From the NCBI GenBank assembly GCA_009760855.2, contig WPIO01000024.1, positions 4,426,501-4,490,500 of the forward strand: a stretch of 64,000 nt of DNA. The letters are read 5' to 3'. The notes below the pieces were generated by a model. That model was not told the DNA's origin. It ran no database searches and worked only from the letters and a program-made list of their open reading frames with translations. Both the position numbers and the translations under genes were made by a program. Positions 14,201-29,200 of this stretch are shown here, in pieces. The number at the start of each line of letters is the position of its first letter. Within the stretch, counting starts at the first letter, position 1. This stretch comes from Cristatella mucedo (taxonomy: Eukaryota > Bryozoa > Phylactolaemata > Cristatellidae).

Positions 14201-17200
14201 TACAGTAAACTCTTATTTTGGCTAGAAACCTAAACTGCTAAGTTTTTTCGATGACTGTTGGCAGCATTTTACAGTTATATGAATTTCATGGTTAACATGG
14301 ATGTATCAATTAATGTCATCGAGCTGTGAATGATTAGCATTGCTGAAAAATATTTCACAATGAACTTTACTTTATAGATACGACATTTATACCCTTGACT
14401 CTACTGGTGCCCGAATCTTCTCAACCGTTGGTAAGACAAGTAAAAAATAGTCAGTGATTTGGCCGTTGCAAAAAGAAATAAAAGGGACAATCTACCTATA
14501 CTAATTCACTAAGTACCATTTTTAAAGATTATCAAATAGGCAATATAAAACTAATACAACTTGTCTGGTTTGTAGTCAACTTTAACTTGGTAGGCCAGTC
14601 CAGAGTTAATTTTTTGAGCAACGTTTTTTGGCTTGTTGCTGCATCAGATATTAGACGAAGATTTTTTTCTGCTTTGTCGGGAGTTAATGAACGTAAGCGT
14701 TGCAAAGTTAAAATTAAGAGGGGTCATTCGATCTGAGCTTAACCGGTGTTTTATAATCTGAGAGGGCCTAAAGTGTATTTCATTAGTTTTGCCTCACGAT
14801 TAATTTTTTAGTTCCGTGCAAAACTTTAAAAAATCTCTATCAATTCTGTTCTGGAATATATTTCAGCAGCAGCTGCTGGAGGTTAACCCAATGCAACTGA
14901 TTCCCAGACCTTCAGTAAAGCCCATCTGTAGCTTGCTGGCGTTTACTACCTGATGTGATTAGCTACCTAGAGCTAGCCTCAGCAGCTTAGATAAGCACTG
15001 TGGGCTTTATTAATAGGGTTCTTTCACTGCATTACTAAGAGTTAGTTATCAATTAGTTCATTTTTAATTAAACCTAAAATCTTTCCGGCGCTGTAGAAAT
15101 TGCTTGGTCAAATTAACACTTTGCACTGCTTAAGACAAGTTAATTTTGCCTTTTAGAATGCTTTCTCCAGACGCCTGCTGAATCAGCCAAAGCGAGTTCA
15201 TATTTAAGCCTTTTAAGTTAATTAAGTATTTTATTTATTTGATTGTTACAAGATCTATAATACCAAGATTAAGAGCAAAATAGTTTACCACAACTATAGC
15301 GAATGCTGAAGAGACAGTATGGCAATTGATAGGTCAATGTGTGTTTAATTTCATAGCTCAAGTTGACACAAACACAGTTTTCACTGACCAAACTAAGATT
15401 GCTGAGACAATACACTTTTCAGAGGTTTTATCTTCTTGGTTTTCATAGTTCCAGAAAACGAATTCTGTTCCGCAAATCTTTGGCTAATAATATTAATACA
15501 TTTGTATTGCTCCCTCGGAGGACCGAATCTTTCCCAGCCACTTTACCGACGCTGTAAAGAAAGCATAACTCTTTTTCTGGCACCACTGAAACTGTAGCCA
15601 CGGTCTGTAAGTGATATATATTCCCCTTGATGCTCAGCTAAGTTTTCTTGTCGTAAGATTGTCTGGCTTACACTGGCTTCAATGTAATGACACTCAGTTG
15701 TACCTTTGATTTGATCCCTCCCAGCCTTCGAGCACCTCAAATTCTCTCAACTCACTAGCTGCATGCATTGATGACATCCGCACATGGATGGCAGCAAATT
15801 TTCTAAAACTTAACGATGATACAACTAACTTACTAGTTATGGGCAAACCCAGTGTGATCCAGAGATTGGAAAGGCTGACTCTCAAAATTGGCTCTGCCAG
15901 CATATCTCCTGTCGAATCAGCTCGGAATCTAGGTGTCATATTCCAAAGCGACCTCTCGTTAGACGACCATATCAGCTCCGCAGTCAAATCCGCCTATTAT
16001 CAGGTTTATAATATTGCTAAAATTCGGGCTTGTTTAGATAAAGATACCACGTCCAAGTTAGTTCATGAATTCGTGACATCCCGTCTCGACTTCTGCAACT
16101 CACTGCTTACTGGCCTACCAGCATGTGCGATCAGGCGATTGCAGCTTGTGCAAAACTCTGCAGCTAGGCTTGTCTGTCGAGAGCGTCGCAGTTGCCACAT
16201 TACTCCACTTCTCGCCGACCTGCACTGGCTACCAGTCAAAAAACGGATTGACTTCAAGGTTTTGTCGCTCACTTTTAGGTCCCTTCATTCTATGGCTCCA
16301 GCCTATCTGTCAGATATACTACCCCATCAGGCCAAGCATCGTACCACCCGCTTCTAGGAATCCAACAGTCTAGAAATACCTCATACAAACCTTAAATCAT
16401 TTGGAGATCGTGCATTTAGTTCATATGCTCCCAAAGCCTGGAACTCTCTCCCGACCTGCGTCAAAACATCCCTGACCTGACCACATTTAAAAGGAACCTA
16501 AAAACACACCTATTTAGGACAGCATTTAGTGGGTCCCTGTGATTCGTCTTTGATGTGCTTATGTGTGCTGACACTGTGCATGCTGCCACTAACCACATTT
16601 GCATGCTGAACCTGTGCATGTCACCCCTAACCATATTATTCACTTTGCTTGTTTTTCAAGCATGATTTTACTTACCATTCAATTGCATTTCCTTTTGCAG
16701 CAAATGTAAAGTGCCTAGAAAGAGATTAAGTTCTCTGAGGGCGCTTTATCAAGTGAATTATTATTATTATTATTATTATTAAGTCAACAGAGAATAGAGA
16801 AACCACAAAGGCTGCTACAGAACCTTACATATTAGATCAATTTCCAGTTGAATATGAGCCACATTTACACGGATTAGAAGTGTTATAACCAATGCAGTTC
16901 GTCCACTGACGACGAAATAAAGTTATATTTTACCGATGTCATTTTGTAAATTCAGATTAGCTACCTTGTCCCGTGAAAGACATACATTTTTCCATTGTGG
17001 CCAAGCACCTCCGGTCAGAAGAGTGTATATAATTTCACGCATATCTTAACATTTATTTGTTTTGCGTGTGTACTAAGCATGCCGAGCTTTCAAGCAATCT
17101 TGAAATTAATTACCAGGCTATTTTAGATACTCGTTAGAGATGCTTACCGAGTGCAACTATCCAGAGTAAGTCTCCGTGTATCATAACTTCAGCTTAACGT

Positions 17201-20200
17201 TTGATTATATTACTTGAAAGAAGATAGTGCTGCTATAAAGATTTATTTTGTATGTTACGAAGCTACCAAAATGGTTGGTCGCAAACTTGACGCAGTCTTT
17301 ATGCTGAGCACAGTGGTTGGTTATTTACCAGCCCTTTTCATTTTTGCGATGTGCGCATGTGTATTCAAATCTTGATAGAAAGCTTAGCTAGAAGTAGTAT
17401 TATACCTCTTTCCTCACCAGGTCTTGCTTATCTGAGTGCGGCATGTACGACCAGCAGTTTATCAATCATTGAGTTTGTAAATGATCTGACTGAAGGTTTA
17501 ATTCAAGCTCATGAACTTGGACACAGGTATGTGTTGCATTTTACATCACTGAGTTACTTCATCATTTCATAGTTGCAATTGAGAGGGGGTACTGATTTCA
17601 TTTTTAAAAGACCTCTTAAAATCACCTGTTTTATATGCAGCCTTGGTGCAAATCACGACGGAACCGGGAACACCTGCAACGTCAACGACCAGTATATCAT
17701 GGCACCTTCTGTTCCTCCATCCTCAGCTGCCAACTTTTATACTTTTTCCGCATGTACTCTTACTTCATTTAAGAACTACATAGGTTTCCTTGCAAGGTAA
17801 GAAATTATTTTATATTTATCTAGAAGTATTAAAGCTCTCATTTGCTTTTATATTATTACATCAAAGGATGACGCGATTTCCATATGTCAAGCATGCATTA
17901 TGATTTAGTAAACCCATTTTTGTGCTGCTGCCATGCAGAGGGACGCTAAATGAGTTCACTGAAGCAGAGATATGTCTTCAGTTGTCATGCACTAACAAAC
18001 CGATTAGGTGAAAATGCTTGACTTTTTATAATTATTTTAAAGAGCGCCATTTTCATGTGTTTCTTAAAAAGATAGGAGCAACAGTTTTTAATAAAACATC
18101 AAAAGTTACGCTACATTTATTTAAAGCTAAAAATATATTGGAAACCAAAGCTAGCTGCTGCAGTGATGATTTTTAATAAATTGGTTTTAGTGTGAGCCTT
18201 TAGTAGTTAAACAAAGTGGTTGAAAAGTTCAATAGCCATACATGGTGGGTTTCGCTTTTCTGATCTGGAAAAATGCTTTTTTTATGTTAAGATGAGACCC
18301 GGAATAAGTAAACTAGTAAGTACGTGAGATAATCGTCCAAAACGTTAGCAGCTCAGGCTTATCAAGATTAAAGATTTATAAGAGGTCGATAAATTTGGAA
18401 GCAGATAATCTGTGATTACATGAACCGTCCTTAAGTAAACTGAAAAAATAACCAAATCTTAATTTAGTTCTAAGCGATGACCAGTCAGGTCAGATCTGAG
18501 CTTCTGGAGTTATTGTGAGCACTTCTCCAGTGTAGGCTGAATGGTTGGAGAGCAAGACTATCATGACCTAGGCAATCAGCAGAAACCCCTTATGATTAAC
18601 ATAAAAATTCAAATCGCTAATACATTAAATGCATACTTCTTAAAATTATGTAACTTTCTTTTAATAAGTGGGACTTTGAACTTCCCATATGCTTCCGTAA
18701 TTTTGCAGCATTATGCTCAAAATTCTCTATGCGATGATAAATTAGGCAGTCAGTTCATTGGTTATATTTCTTTTGAACGTCTCTTAATTCATTCGGGTGC
18801 TTGAAGCCGTAACCTAACAAAATGCATTAAACAGTGAATGGTTGCCAATTTTGAGGAAATTCGTCACCGTGTTTGCCTTCAACGATACTAAGGATGATTG
18901 TCATTCTTTTGCATATGAACCCTCATATTTAAATCTCTTGCAAAGCAGTATACTGCGACTGCCAAATATGCCACGAGATATAGTTGACGATAACCTGTGG
19001 AGTTTCACAATTAATGGCGATGCAGTGAACGAATCCAAAAACCAAGCAGATGCTGTAAGAACAAGTTGTGTTTAACCTAATGCGTCATTTTCTTAAATTC
19101 GATATTTTTTATTTTGTTGCATCATGACGTAGCTCCTATGGGTTTGCTGGATAAGAAGTATAAGAGGAACAGAAAGTTAGTCACGATACATAACAGTCCA
19201 TAGCCTCATTCATTTGTATCCAGTTCGGATCCTTCTGAAACAGTGTAACCTCCTAGCTACAGTGCTCAAAACAGATTCTCCCAGCTGAAACATTTCCAGC
19301 TATTTGTGTGAGCATACAATAACTGAAAGTACTCAAATATATAAAAAAAATAAATAAAAAGGATTAAGTCTGTAAAATCATGTTTGATTGGGTTTTAGTC
19401 GTCTCAGAATTTTTTCTGTCAATTCGATGATCAATATTTTTTAGCCATTCCATGAACTGTTTGACGAATTCATTGCCGATATACAATGCGACAGAATGGA
19501 ACTTGGATATGAGTGTGCCACCAGGACAGCATTACTCGGCCAAAGACCAATGTCAGCGCATCTTTGGCATTGGTTATAAACCATGTGGAGTAAGTATTTA
19601 TCATATTGGTGTGGTCCACTTTCTATAACTTTTATGCATACTTGCATTCATACATGAGATAATCAATCTTTACTTGGCGTATGTAAGTTGCCTAGAAGGA
19701 GATTTTTTCCCTGAGGTAGCAGTAAATGCATGATTGATAACGTTGCTGCCATTGCTGTGATCATTGCTCAAACCCAAAACATCAATTAACAGGCAGTCAT
19801 ACAGTCGTCATGAAGCAACTCGTAGCCCTCCATTTGGTTCAACAATTTTTCTGGCCCTCGAATGCTAGCAGCACTCTTCGTAACTATCTTTGCTTAGAAC
19901 ATAACATAGCCATCTCTTTTCTTGGAGCCGTACCTAGGTGTCCCCTCTTTGTGAGCCGTTTCTTCACTCTTCTCATCGAACAGCACTTAGTCAGCAACTC
20001 CCTTCTAGCGCCACTGAGTCTGCTCTTCAAAAGCAGCATTCAGTCCGCACTTCAACAAGTGTGACTAGCTCTACCTTCCATATGGACAGCACCGAGCCAG
20101 TCATTTAATCAGACTGCGATCAGCTGCCACTCGTTTCAAGAGAGACCTTAATTCATTCTCTTTGAAAGACGCTTCGTCAGCTCTAAAACAAACGATGCCG

Positions 20201-23200
20201 ACCAGCTTTTTACTATTGCATTTAGAGTGTCACTGAAGAATTTATCAGCTAAACTTGAGAATGCGAATAGCCACATTAACCGACTGATGAATGGCTCACA
20301 GCCTCCTCGAGGGATTGCACTCAGCCAAAATGCCAATCTTACTGACCTAGAGTCACTTCTGATTGAGCTTTGAACACTGTGATTGTAGTTCTTCTGGCTA
20401 ACCTTTATTTTAAGAAATTATCATTGGGTTTGTATACTAGAATATGAGAATGAATAGCAGCAGTTTCATTACATCAAGCTCACTTCCAGCTTGTATAAAT
20501 GTATCAGTACAGTAATGTACTAGTAATACAGTACAAGGAAGGCTAGCTCCAAAGACAGCTAATGGCCCTTAAGTGAATGGCAACAGTGAGTAGATGTTTG
20601 ATGAGACTAGGGCTATTGGTAGGCTTTATTAATTTAAAGGAAAGAGTACTGTGTCAGTTATACTGTATCTCCTTCGTAAATGTCTCCTATCTCTTCGGGC
20701 AGCAATACCAATATCAGATGCATTACAGTCTGGGTAGGTAAAAACTATGCTACTTTAAACCTCTTCTTTTACACCACTTCATCGAGTTGAAATTCGCCTA
20801 ACTCATTAGAATTAACTCCGAGCATACAACTATTTAAAGCAATTCATATGTTTATGTAAAAATATGAGCCATATATAAAGTGACATATTCTCACAAAGGC
20901 TCCAAACAGTAGATTTTTCCAAATGGCTAAAGGCTCCAGACTTACTATTTAGCTACGTTCTGAATGGAAACACTCGGATGCGTTTGCGACGACATCACTA
21001 TTGTTATCTTATGTAGTTTAATCTTATTTTTCTAATCACGTTTTCCTTAAATATTAGCTGATAAACACCCACATTTGCATAGAAGCAGGAGAGTATTAAT
21101 AGCTATGACCATTGCTTGTTAAGGGCCTCTCATTTCGCCTGGGCATCACTAGCACTACTCTGCAGTGGTTCAGTTCCTATCTCAGTGGGAGACTCCAGAG
21201 TTGTAATGTGAATTGAAAAAGGTCATCCAAGAAACCCCTGAAATATGAGGCACTGCAGGGCTTCGTGCTTGGTCTAGTTCTTTTCACGGTTTATACTCTT
21301 CCTCTTGTCAATACGATTGACAAGCACAATCTATCCTTGGCCTTTATGGCGATGACGATTAGCTGTACCTTTGCTTTGCTCCCTCCTACCTCTCCAGCAG
21401 TTCGAACTCTCTAAGCTCACTTGCTACATGAATAGAAGACATCCACACGTGGACGACAGCAAGTTTTCTAAGTTTGAATGATGATAAAACCAACTTATTG
21501 CTTATGAGTAAACCAAGTGTGATTCAGAAATCCAAAAGGCTAACGATCAAAATTGGCTCACACAGTATACTGCATGTTCGATCTGCACGAAATCAAGGTT
21601 TCATGTTTAAAGTGACTGTTTACTAGACCCTATCAGCTCCACAGTTAAGACTGTCTACTTTCAGCTACATAACATGGCTAAAAATCGGGCTCGATTAGAC
21701 AGGGTGCCTCATATAAATTTGTTCATGCATTTGTGGCATCCGTCTTGACTTCTGCAACTCACAGCTTGATGGCCTAACGTTCTGTGCACTCAGAATCTTG
21801 CATCTGATACATAGTTCTGTAGCAAAGCTTCTTTGTCGTGAGAATCGCAGTTTCCATATCACGCCACTTCTTTGCGACCTGCACTGGGTCACAGTTAAGT
21901 AATGCATATACTTGAAGTTTTTGTCACCGACTTTCAGGTTCCTCCATTCTTTGGCTTCAGCATACCTATCATATCTAATCCACAATCAGGCTATGCACTG
22001 TTACACCAATTTTTCGGAATCTGTTTACCTCTACCTCGTATAAACCTCAAATCATCTGAAGCCCATGCATTTAATTCTTATGCCCCAAAGCATGGAACTC
22101 ACTCAAGACCTGCATCACATCCACTGACTCGTCATAATTTTAAAAGAAACTAAAAACCGATTGATTTCAAACAGCACTCGGTTGGTCCAAGTGGTTCCTC
22201 CTTTACGTGCTTATAGTTCTAGCACTGTTGCATGCTGCCAGTAAATGCACTTGCATGCTGATCCTGTATATGTCACCCCTAATCATGTTATTCATGTTGC
22301 TTATCGAGCATGATATTACTCACCATTCAATCGTGTTTCCCTGTACAGCAAATGTAAAGTGCCTTGAAAGAGGTTGAGTTCTTTGAGGGCGCTTTATCAA
22401 GTGCATTATTTTTATTAATAGTATTCATGTTTTTCCTCAAACATGATATTACTCATAATTCAATCTCATTTCCCTTGCAGCAAATATAAGGCACCTAGAA
22501 AGAGATTGAGTTCTCTGAGGGCGCTTTAACAAGTGCATTGCTATTATATTATTACTACTGTATAAGATTTTCATCACATGTAGTCCTGTACATCAAGTTT
22601 CTGATTGCAGGGAAAAAAATTTCATCTGAGCCAAGTTAGATGTTAATGTATTTAAGCTAATACCAGGATTGATAATCATTAGTACCTATATCCCCCGAGC
22701 TTGTTACATTCAGGTCACTATTGATGTAGTCCTAAAGCTCGTATCTCAATCAAAGAAGACAACAAGTCCACTGGACCCTATTCCCACTGTCCTGCTCCTA
22801 CGTTGCATTGATCTGCTGCTGCCATGCATAACCAACATCATTAATATGTCATTAGCCTCAGGTCAGGTCCCAGCACCTTTCAAAAAAGCTGTAGTCAGGC
22901 CACTTCTCAAGAAAGCTACACTAGACCAAGAGAACTTAAGCAACTACCGCCCAGTCTCCCTTCTACCATTCCTATCAAAGACACTGGAACGGGTCGTGGC
23001 AGACCAGCTGAACTGGTATATCGAAACCTCACACCTTGCTAGTAAGTTCCAGTCTGGCTTTAGAGCTAATCACTCCACAGAGTCAGAATTGCTTCGGGTA
23101 TACAACGACCTACTTAGGAATGCAGACATGGGTAGATTGTCTCTTCTTGTTTTGCTCGATCTTTCGGCAGCTTTTGATACCATCGATCACAAAGTACTTC

Positions 23201-26200
23201 TAGAGCGCCTCTCATCTCGCCTGGGCATCACTGGCACTGCTCTGCAGTGGTTCAGGTCCTATCTCAGTGGGAGACTCCAGAGTGTTGACGTGAATGGACA
23301 AAGATCATCTGAAGTACCTCTAAAATATGGAGTACCTCAGGGCTCTGTGCTAGGTCCGGTCCTTTTCACCATTTATACTCTCCCTCTCGCTGCTGTGATT
23401 GCCAAGCACAATCTAGGCTTTCACTTCTATGCGGATGACACTCAGTTGTACCTTTGCTTTGATCCCTCCCAGCCTTCGAGCACCTCAAATTCTCTCAACT
23501 CACTTGCTGCATGCATTGATGACATCCGCATATGGATGGCAGCAAATTTTCTACAACTTAACGATGATAAAACTAACTTACTAGTTAGGGGCAAACCTAG
23601 TGTTATTCAGAAATTGGAAATGCTGACTTTCAAAATTGGCTCTGCCAGCATATCTCCAGTTGCATCAGCTCGAAATCTAGGTGTCATATTCCAAAGCGAC
23701 CTCTCGCTAGACGACCACATCAGCTCCACAGTCAAATCAGCCTATTTTCAGCTTCATAACATTGCTAAAATTAGGGCTTGTTGAGATAAGGATACCACTT
23801 CCAAGTTGGTCCATGCATTCGTGACATCTCGTCTCGACTTCTGCAGCTCACTGCTTACTGGCCTACCAGCATGTGCGATCAGGTGATTGCAGCTGGTGCA
23901 AAACTCTGCAGCTAGGCTTGTCTATCGTGAGCGTCGCAGTTGCCACATTACTCCACTTCTCGCCGACCTGCACTGGTTACCAGTCAAGCCACGGATTGAC
24001 TTCAAGGTTTTGTCGCTCACTTTTAGGTCTCTTCATTCTATGGCTCCAGCCTATCTTTCAGATATACTACCCCATCAGGCAAAGCATCGTACCACTCGCT
24101 TTTCGGAATCCAACAGTCTGGAAATACCTCGTACAAACCTTAAATCCTTTGGAGACCGTGCATTTAGCTCGTATGCTCCCACAGCCTGGAACTCCCTCCC
24201 GACCTGCATCAGAACATCCCCTGACCTGACCACATTTAAAAGAAACTTAAAAACATACCTATTTAGGACAGCATTTAGTGGGTCCTTGTGATTCGTCCTC
24301 GATGTGCTTATGTGTGCTGACACTGTTCATGCTGCCACTAACCACATTTGCATGCTGACCCAGTGCATGTAACCCCTAACCATGTTATTCATTTTGTTTG
24401 TTTTTCAAGCATGATTTTACTTACTATTCTATTGCGTATCACTTTGCAGCAAATGTAAAGTGCCTAGAAAGAGATTAAGTTCTCTGAGGGTGCTTTATCA
24501 AGTGCAATATTATTATTATATTATTATTCAGCTCATAGGTTATTTTACAACTATCTTAAAAATAATACTTGAGCGATTTCCAAATTAGGTCGTTTGTTAC
24601 GAAACATGATAGTTTGACAAAAATTAGATGTCATGCTAAGGACCCCAGCTTATGCCTACGTCATAGCTAAGTAAATCCAGTCAACTGTGATATTTAATAT
24701 TATGCCATGTCAATAAGTATTAGGGTACTTAAAAGCTTTATTTAGATAGGCATTTCACAAGCTATATCAATTTAGCTGGGCTTTTGCAGAATTTTCAACC
24801 TTCTTTAGCCTTGCAATTTAATTGTTTAAGTGCGAAAATATTGACCTGACATCATGTTTGCGATTATGACTAATATTTTTGGCCTGCCTTTTCGCAAGGG
24901 AGTTACATATGGGAGCACTATATGTTCACAACTGTGGTGCTACAGCAATACTCAGTCATCACTTGCATGTTACAACTCAGGAAGCGACGTCACAGCTTTG
25001 GATGGAACCACCTGTGGAAATATGAAGGTCGGTTCAGTACAATAGTCAGTCAACTTACTTCTCTGATAGTAATTAGAACCTATTTATATGATATACTTTG
25101 CAGTGGTGCAACAGAGGACAGTGCATTTCGAATTCATCGGCACCTCCTGCTTCTGGTAAGGTCGCCTGGCTGGCTATAAGAACGTTCTGAAATGACACTA
25201 GATGCATGCATCGTAAAACTGTCCATGGCTATGCTCAATGCCACTCTGTAATGCGAAATATTCCCAAAAAATATTTTATCTTCTATCAAAACTATGCGTT
25301 ATAAACCAAATAATGAGCACTGCGTATGAGTTGCACCCTATTGATCTTTAAAGAAAGAACGGTTTTGAGATGTAAGTCTTAGTGATAATCAATTGGGGAA
25401 ACAATTATGGCAGCTTATTTTTTTAACCTTCTAATGAATTTATGTGCGTCCACCAAGAGTCCTCGTTGTGTTTTTGTTCTTATTTTGGTCTAATTTGCAA
25501 GGTTTTAACATACCTTTCCTAGCCTGGTCCCCTGAAAATGCTTTTCTATCCATCAGAGAAAGGTAGGGCCACAACATAAATTACCATAGAGGATATGAAA
25601 TTCTGCTGTATAATTTTTTCATGGGATGGGTGCCAGTTTGAATCTAATAGTTATAATTATACTGCTTAATCACTGTAGGTCATCACACCTATGTGCATTA
25701 TGTCATGTTAATCCGTTTGGTAATGTTAGTCGTATGGCCTGAATGTCTGTATTCTCTGAATAAGGCTGGACCGCGTGGGGTATTTATGTGTCCCACATTT
25801 ACCCATACAAACTACACGTCTTTGATTATTAGCTGCTTTCTATTATTTACTCTTACGATTCTTCTGCTACACTGTAGTGTCATATTGGACTCCTACCTAA
25901 AACACATTTATTCGGCACAGGTATTATCACTTAAGTTTTGCTTTTGTCCTTAGTCATTTGATGGATCGACCCATTAGGGATTTGTTTCTTCTATAGTTTG
26001 CAGCTATAGAAATAGAAAGCAACTCCTGTTCTGAACTTTGTGAGCTACAGTTTAAGTTATCATTGACTATTATATTTATAGTATTACATTTACTATTAAA
26101 GTCGGTTAAAAATTCTTTATCGCAACAGTTGTAGCCATTTAATTTTTAAACTGTAAACATGGTTGCGACCTCAGCTAGCTTGGCTTAATCGCAAGAACTT

Positions 26201-29200
26201 ATAACCAGCAATGACCTATGCGGCATCATCTACTAATATCATATGCTTGTAACCCAACTAATGTGGCATCATTCAAGCATGGAGCCAGTTCACTTACTGC
26301 TATTAGCAGTGCCGATAGCAAGCTGCTCAACGTGATAAGCAGCTGTTGATATTCAAGTATATTAACTAAGTTTCAGACCTATGTTTGCAGTTAGGGATTT
26401 CGGATTTTGGTTTCGGAATCAAGGGCCTACATATGTTTTCACATAGCAGTTGATGGTTTAGTAATTAGCCTATATTGGGTTTGGGGTAAGTTTAGTGAGA
26501 ATATGTTAGCAGAAAATTTATCTCAAAACATTCATTTCGATAGAAACATAAATGAAAGATTCCGACCATGTAAAACAGTCTGCTATGGGCACTTTTTCAC
26601 TGGAGAAAACGAGTTCCCCACTGAGCATAATCAATGCCTCATCAGCTCAGTAAGCTGGTTTCGTGAATTCTATTGCTTTCCAATTACGGCCCGGTGTACC
26701 TAGAGTAAGTGCTGTTAAACTCTGTATCTAGCGATATTTATAGCATTTCTACACTGATTTAGCCATTCTTGATTCGTTCTGTACTTAAATTACTCATGTC
26801 CTGAAAATTGAGTGTTGTGCTACTGCGAAATGCTGTATTTCAGTATTATTGGTCTTCACTAGCAAAGAAGAAACTTGCTATCTGTCTATTACTTTAAGAT
26901 CTTGCATAGCTCAAAAATCCTTTTTAATGCCTCGTGCTGAGTTCGCCAGTACATATCATTTAATGTTTATGACATCCCTACGTCTCGTCATATTAAGTCA
27001 AAGTAATGTGATTGAATTTGCTCTTTGCGTACTCTGCAAGCGTTCTGTGACAGGTTTTTTAATAGGACATTATCTCTTCCTCGTTTATTTGCATAGGAGC
27101 GATGTGCAAGATATATTCAATGCTATATTGGCTTTTGATCCCTTCAAGCTTTCTATCTTTAGCAATGATTTTATCTATTTTTTTACTTAATATTAATAAA
27201 CTTTTATGGTTTTACCGATGCATGAGAAACGCTGAGCTATCTACGTTGTTCTTTAAGACTTCTACAAGTTATTATCATCTTTCAAATCCATGTATATTTG
27301 TAACGCCGAAGGCTCGGCAGAGTAGGCTTAACCTACTGCTTACCTAGCGGTGTAACCTACCGCCCAATGCCGTTCGGTGCGCGCCTACGAGCAATAGGCA
27401 GGCCGCCACGAAGCAACCGTTTCTGGCGCTGACCTGCTTACCGTTACTAAAGGGGGTCTAGAGTCCGCGGCGTGAATTGGAAAGCGAGACTCACAAATTG
27501 GGGATTTTACTGAGCTTTATTTGCAAGCGCACAAAGTCGCTGTGCTTCTAGCTCAGTTTTATCTCCAGGGTCCTCTCACACTCTCAAAAGCATAAACACT
27601 GCTACTAAGGGAATACGTCCCCGAACTTGGGCTAGCTAAGTCTATTGTGGGGAACGACCCAAATAAGACGAGGAGCCTGAACAGGAGCTTTGACCCTGAC
27701 TGGAGAACTAGGGCTCCGCTTCCAACTTAACTGTTGGAATACCATAGGCACTACACAAAGCACTCTTTCGGGGGAAATACGTCCCTGCACTTATGTTACT
27801 TGCGTCCATAGTGGGAATGACCCAAATAGATGGGGCCCAGAACGGAGCTAAGACCTTGACTGGAGAACTAGGGCTCAGCTTTCACCTTAACGACAGGAGT
27901 TCCTCACACAACACCTCAAGCACTCTTGCTGAGGACACACTTCTCGTCGCTTAGGCTACCTGCGTCTCTAAGAGGGAACGGCCAAATAGATGAAGGATCC
28001 CAGACCAACGGAATATCTTACCCACCACACCAACTACGTCTAGCTCACACCAACTAATCCCTATGCCGAGACCGCGTGCGAGCTCACACTCACAAAACAC
28101 AAAAGAAGCACAAAATGCTAGCTCGGGCACGATACGACCGTATTCGGTGGAGTCCGCCGAATCCTCCTAGCACAGTCTCGTCCTGTTCCGTCAATCGCCG
28201 GAGAACAGCCCGCCCTCCTCCCACGCTTTCAGAGAAACGAGTCCTATGGCGTCGAAGCGAAGCCGAAGAGCGAGAGCAGGAGCCGAACAAAAGACCAAGA
28301 GCAAGTGTTGCTAGACTCTTAAATACCTTGCTGAGACAATGGAGCAAGAGCTTAGTGGTATTGGGCCCGACACCGTGGCCCATTATGGTAAGGAATTAGA
28401 AGCATTACTAGGCCGAATAGGTTCCAGACGATTCTTTTTGGACGGAGTTATGGCTGAGGTTGACAGGCCAGCCAGCATCGACCAGCAACCCCCAGCGGGT
28501 ATCAAACCAATTCTAAAGGCCGAATCGCCACCGCGGGTCTCAGAGCTTCCTGGCTCCCTCTTAAGCTCTTGCTCTCCAACCAAACTGGAGCTTCTAGCTG
28601 GCTCACTGCTCCAGGGCAAACGAGTTCTTGCCCGCAGCCGAGAAGCTCCGGTTCGAGCACAAATTAAGTCAACGCCAGCAAGGCACTACATATTAGTACA
28701 ACTAATACAAGACACCATTACTCATTATCTTGTGGAGGTTTATTATGTCAGAAATTCACGTCAAATATAACTACGTATATCGGTTTAACAATCGCATCTG
28801 CAATTAGACAGGCAAAATGCTATCAACGATTTAAACGTACTGAAATGAATACTAATCTAATGCTTAAGCTAGCTTCAACAGTAGTAGTAAAAACGAGACA
28901 CATACGCGCTTCCAAAACGGGAATATATTGGCACAACTTTAGCATTAATAACATTTATTACTGCATGCAAGGGACCACCAGAGACTTGTTAGGGACCATC
29001 AAAGATGGATAATTGTGTGATCTTACCTAATCAGACAACACCAGGTCATTTTGACCTGCAAGTTTCAAGAATATTTACCGTTCAACTGAACAATGTGAAT
29101 CGGAATGCATCCTGCTACGAATCCAGTTGCTAGGAACCGCAACGATAATAATATAGCGCCTTAGGAGAGCACTGTCCAAAAATCTTTAATGGAAAGAACA

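Noticed and set aside
17351-17420. Extension of the HELGH exon upstream to an ATG
   Set aside because: The CTCACCAG acceptor at 17420 and the match of micro-exon f to the conserved strand show that this stretch is intron.
28090-28619. Overlapping frames on both strands in the GC-rich insertion
   Set aside because: Open frames on both strands are expected in GC-rich sequence; no domain was recognised, so none is called as a gene.
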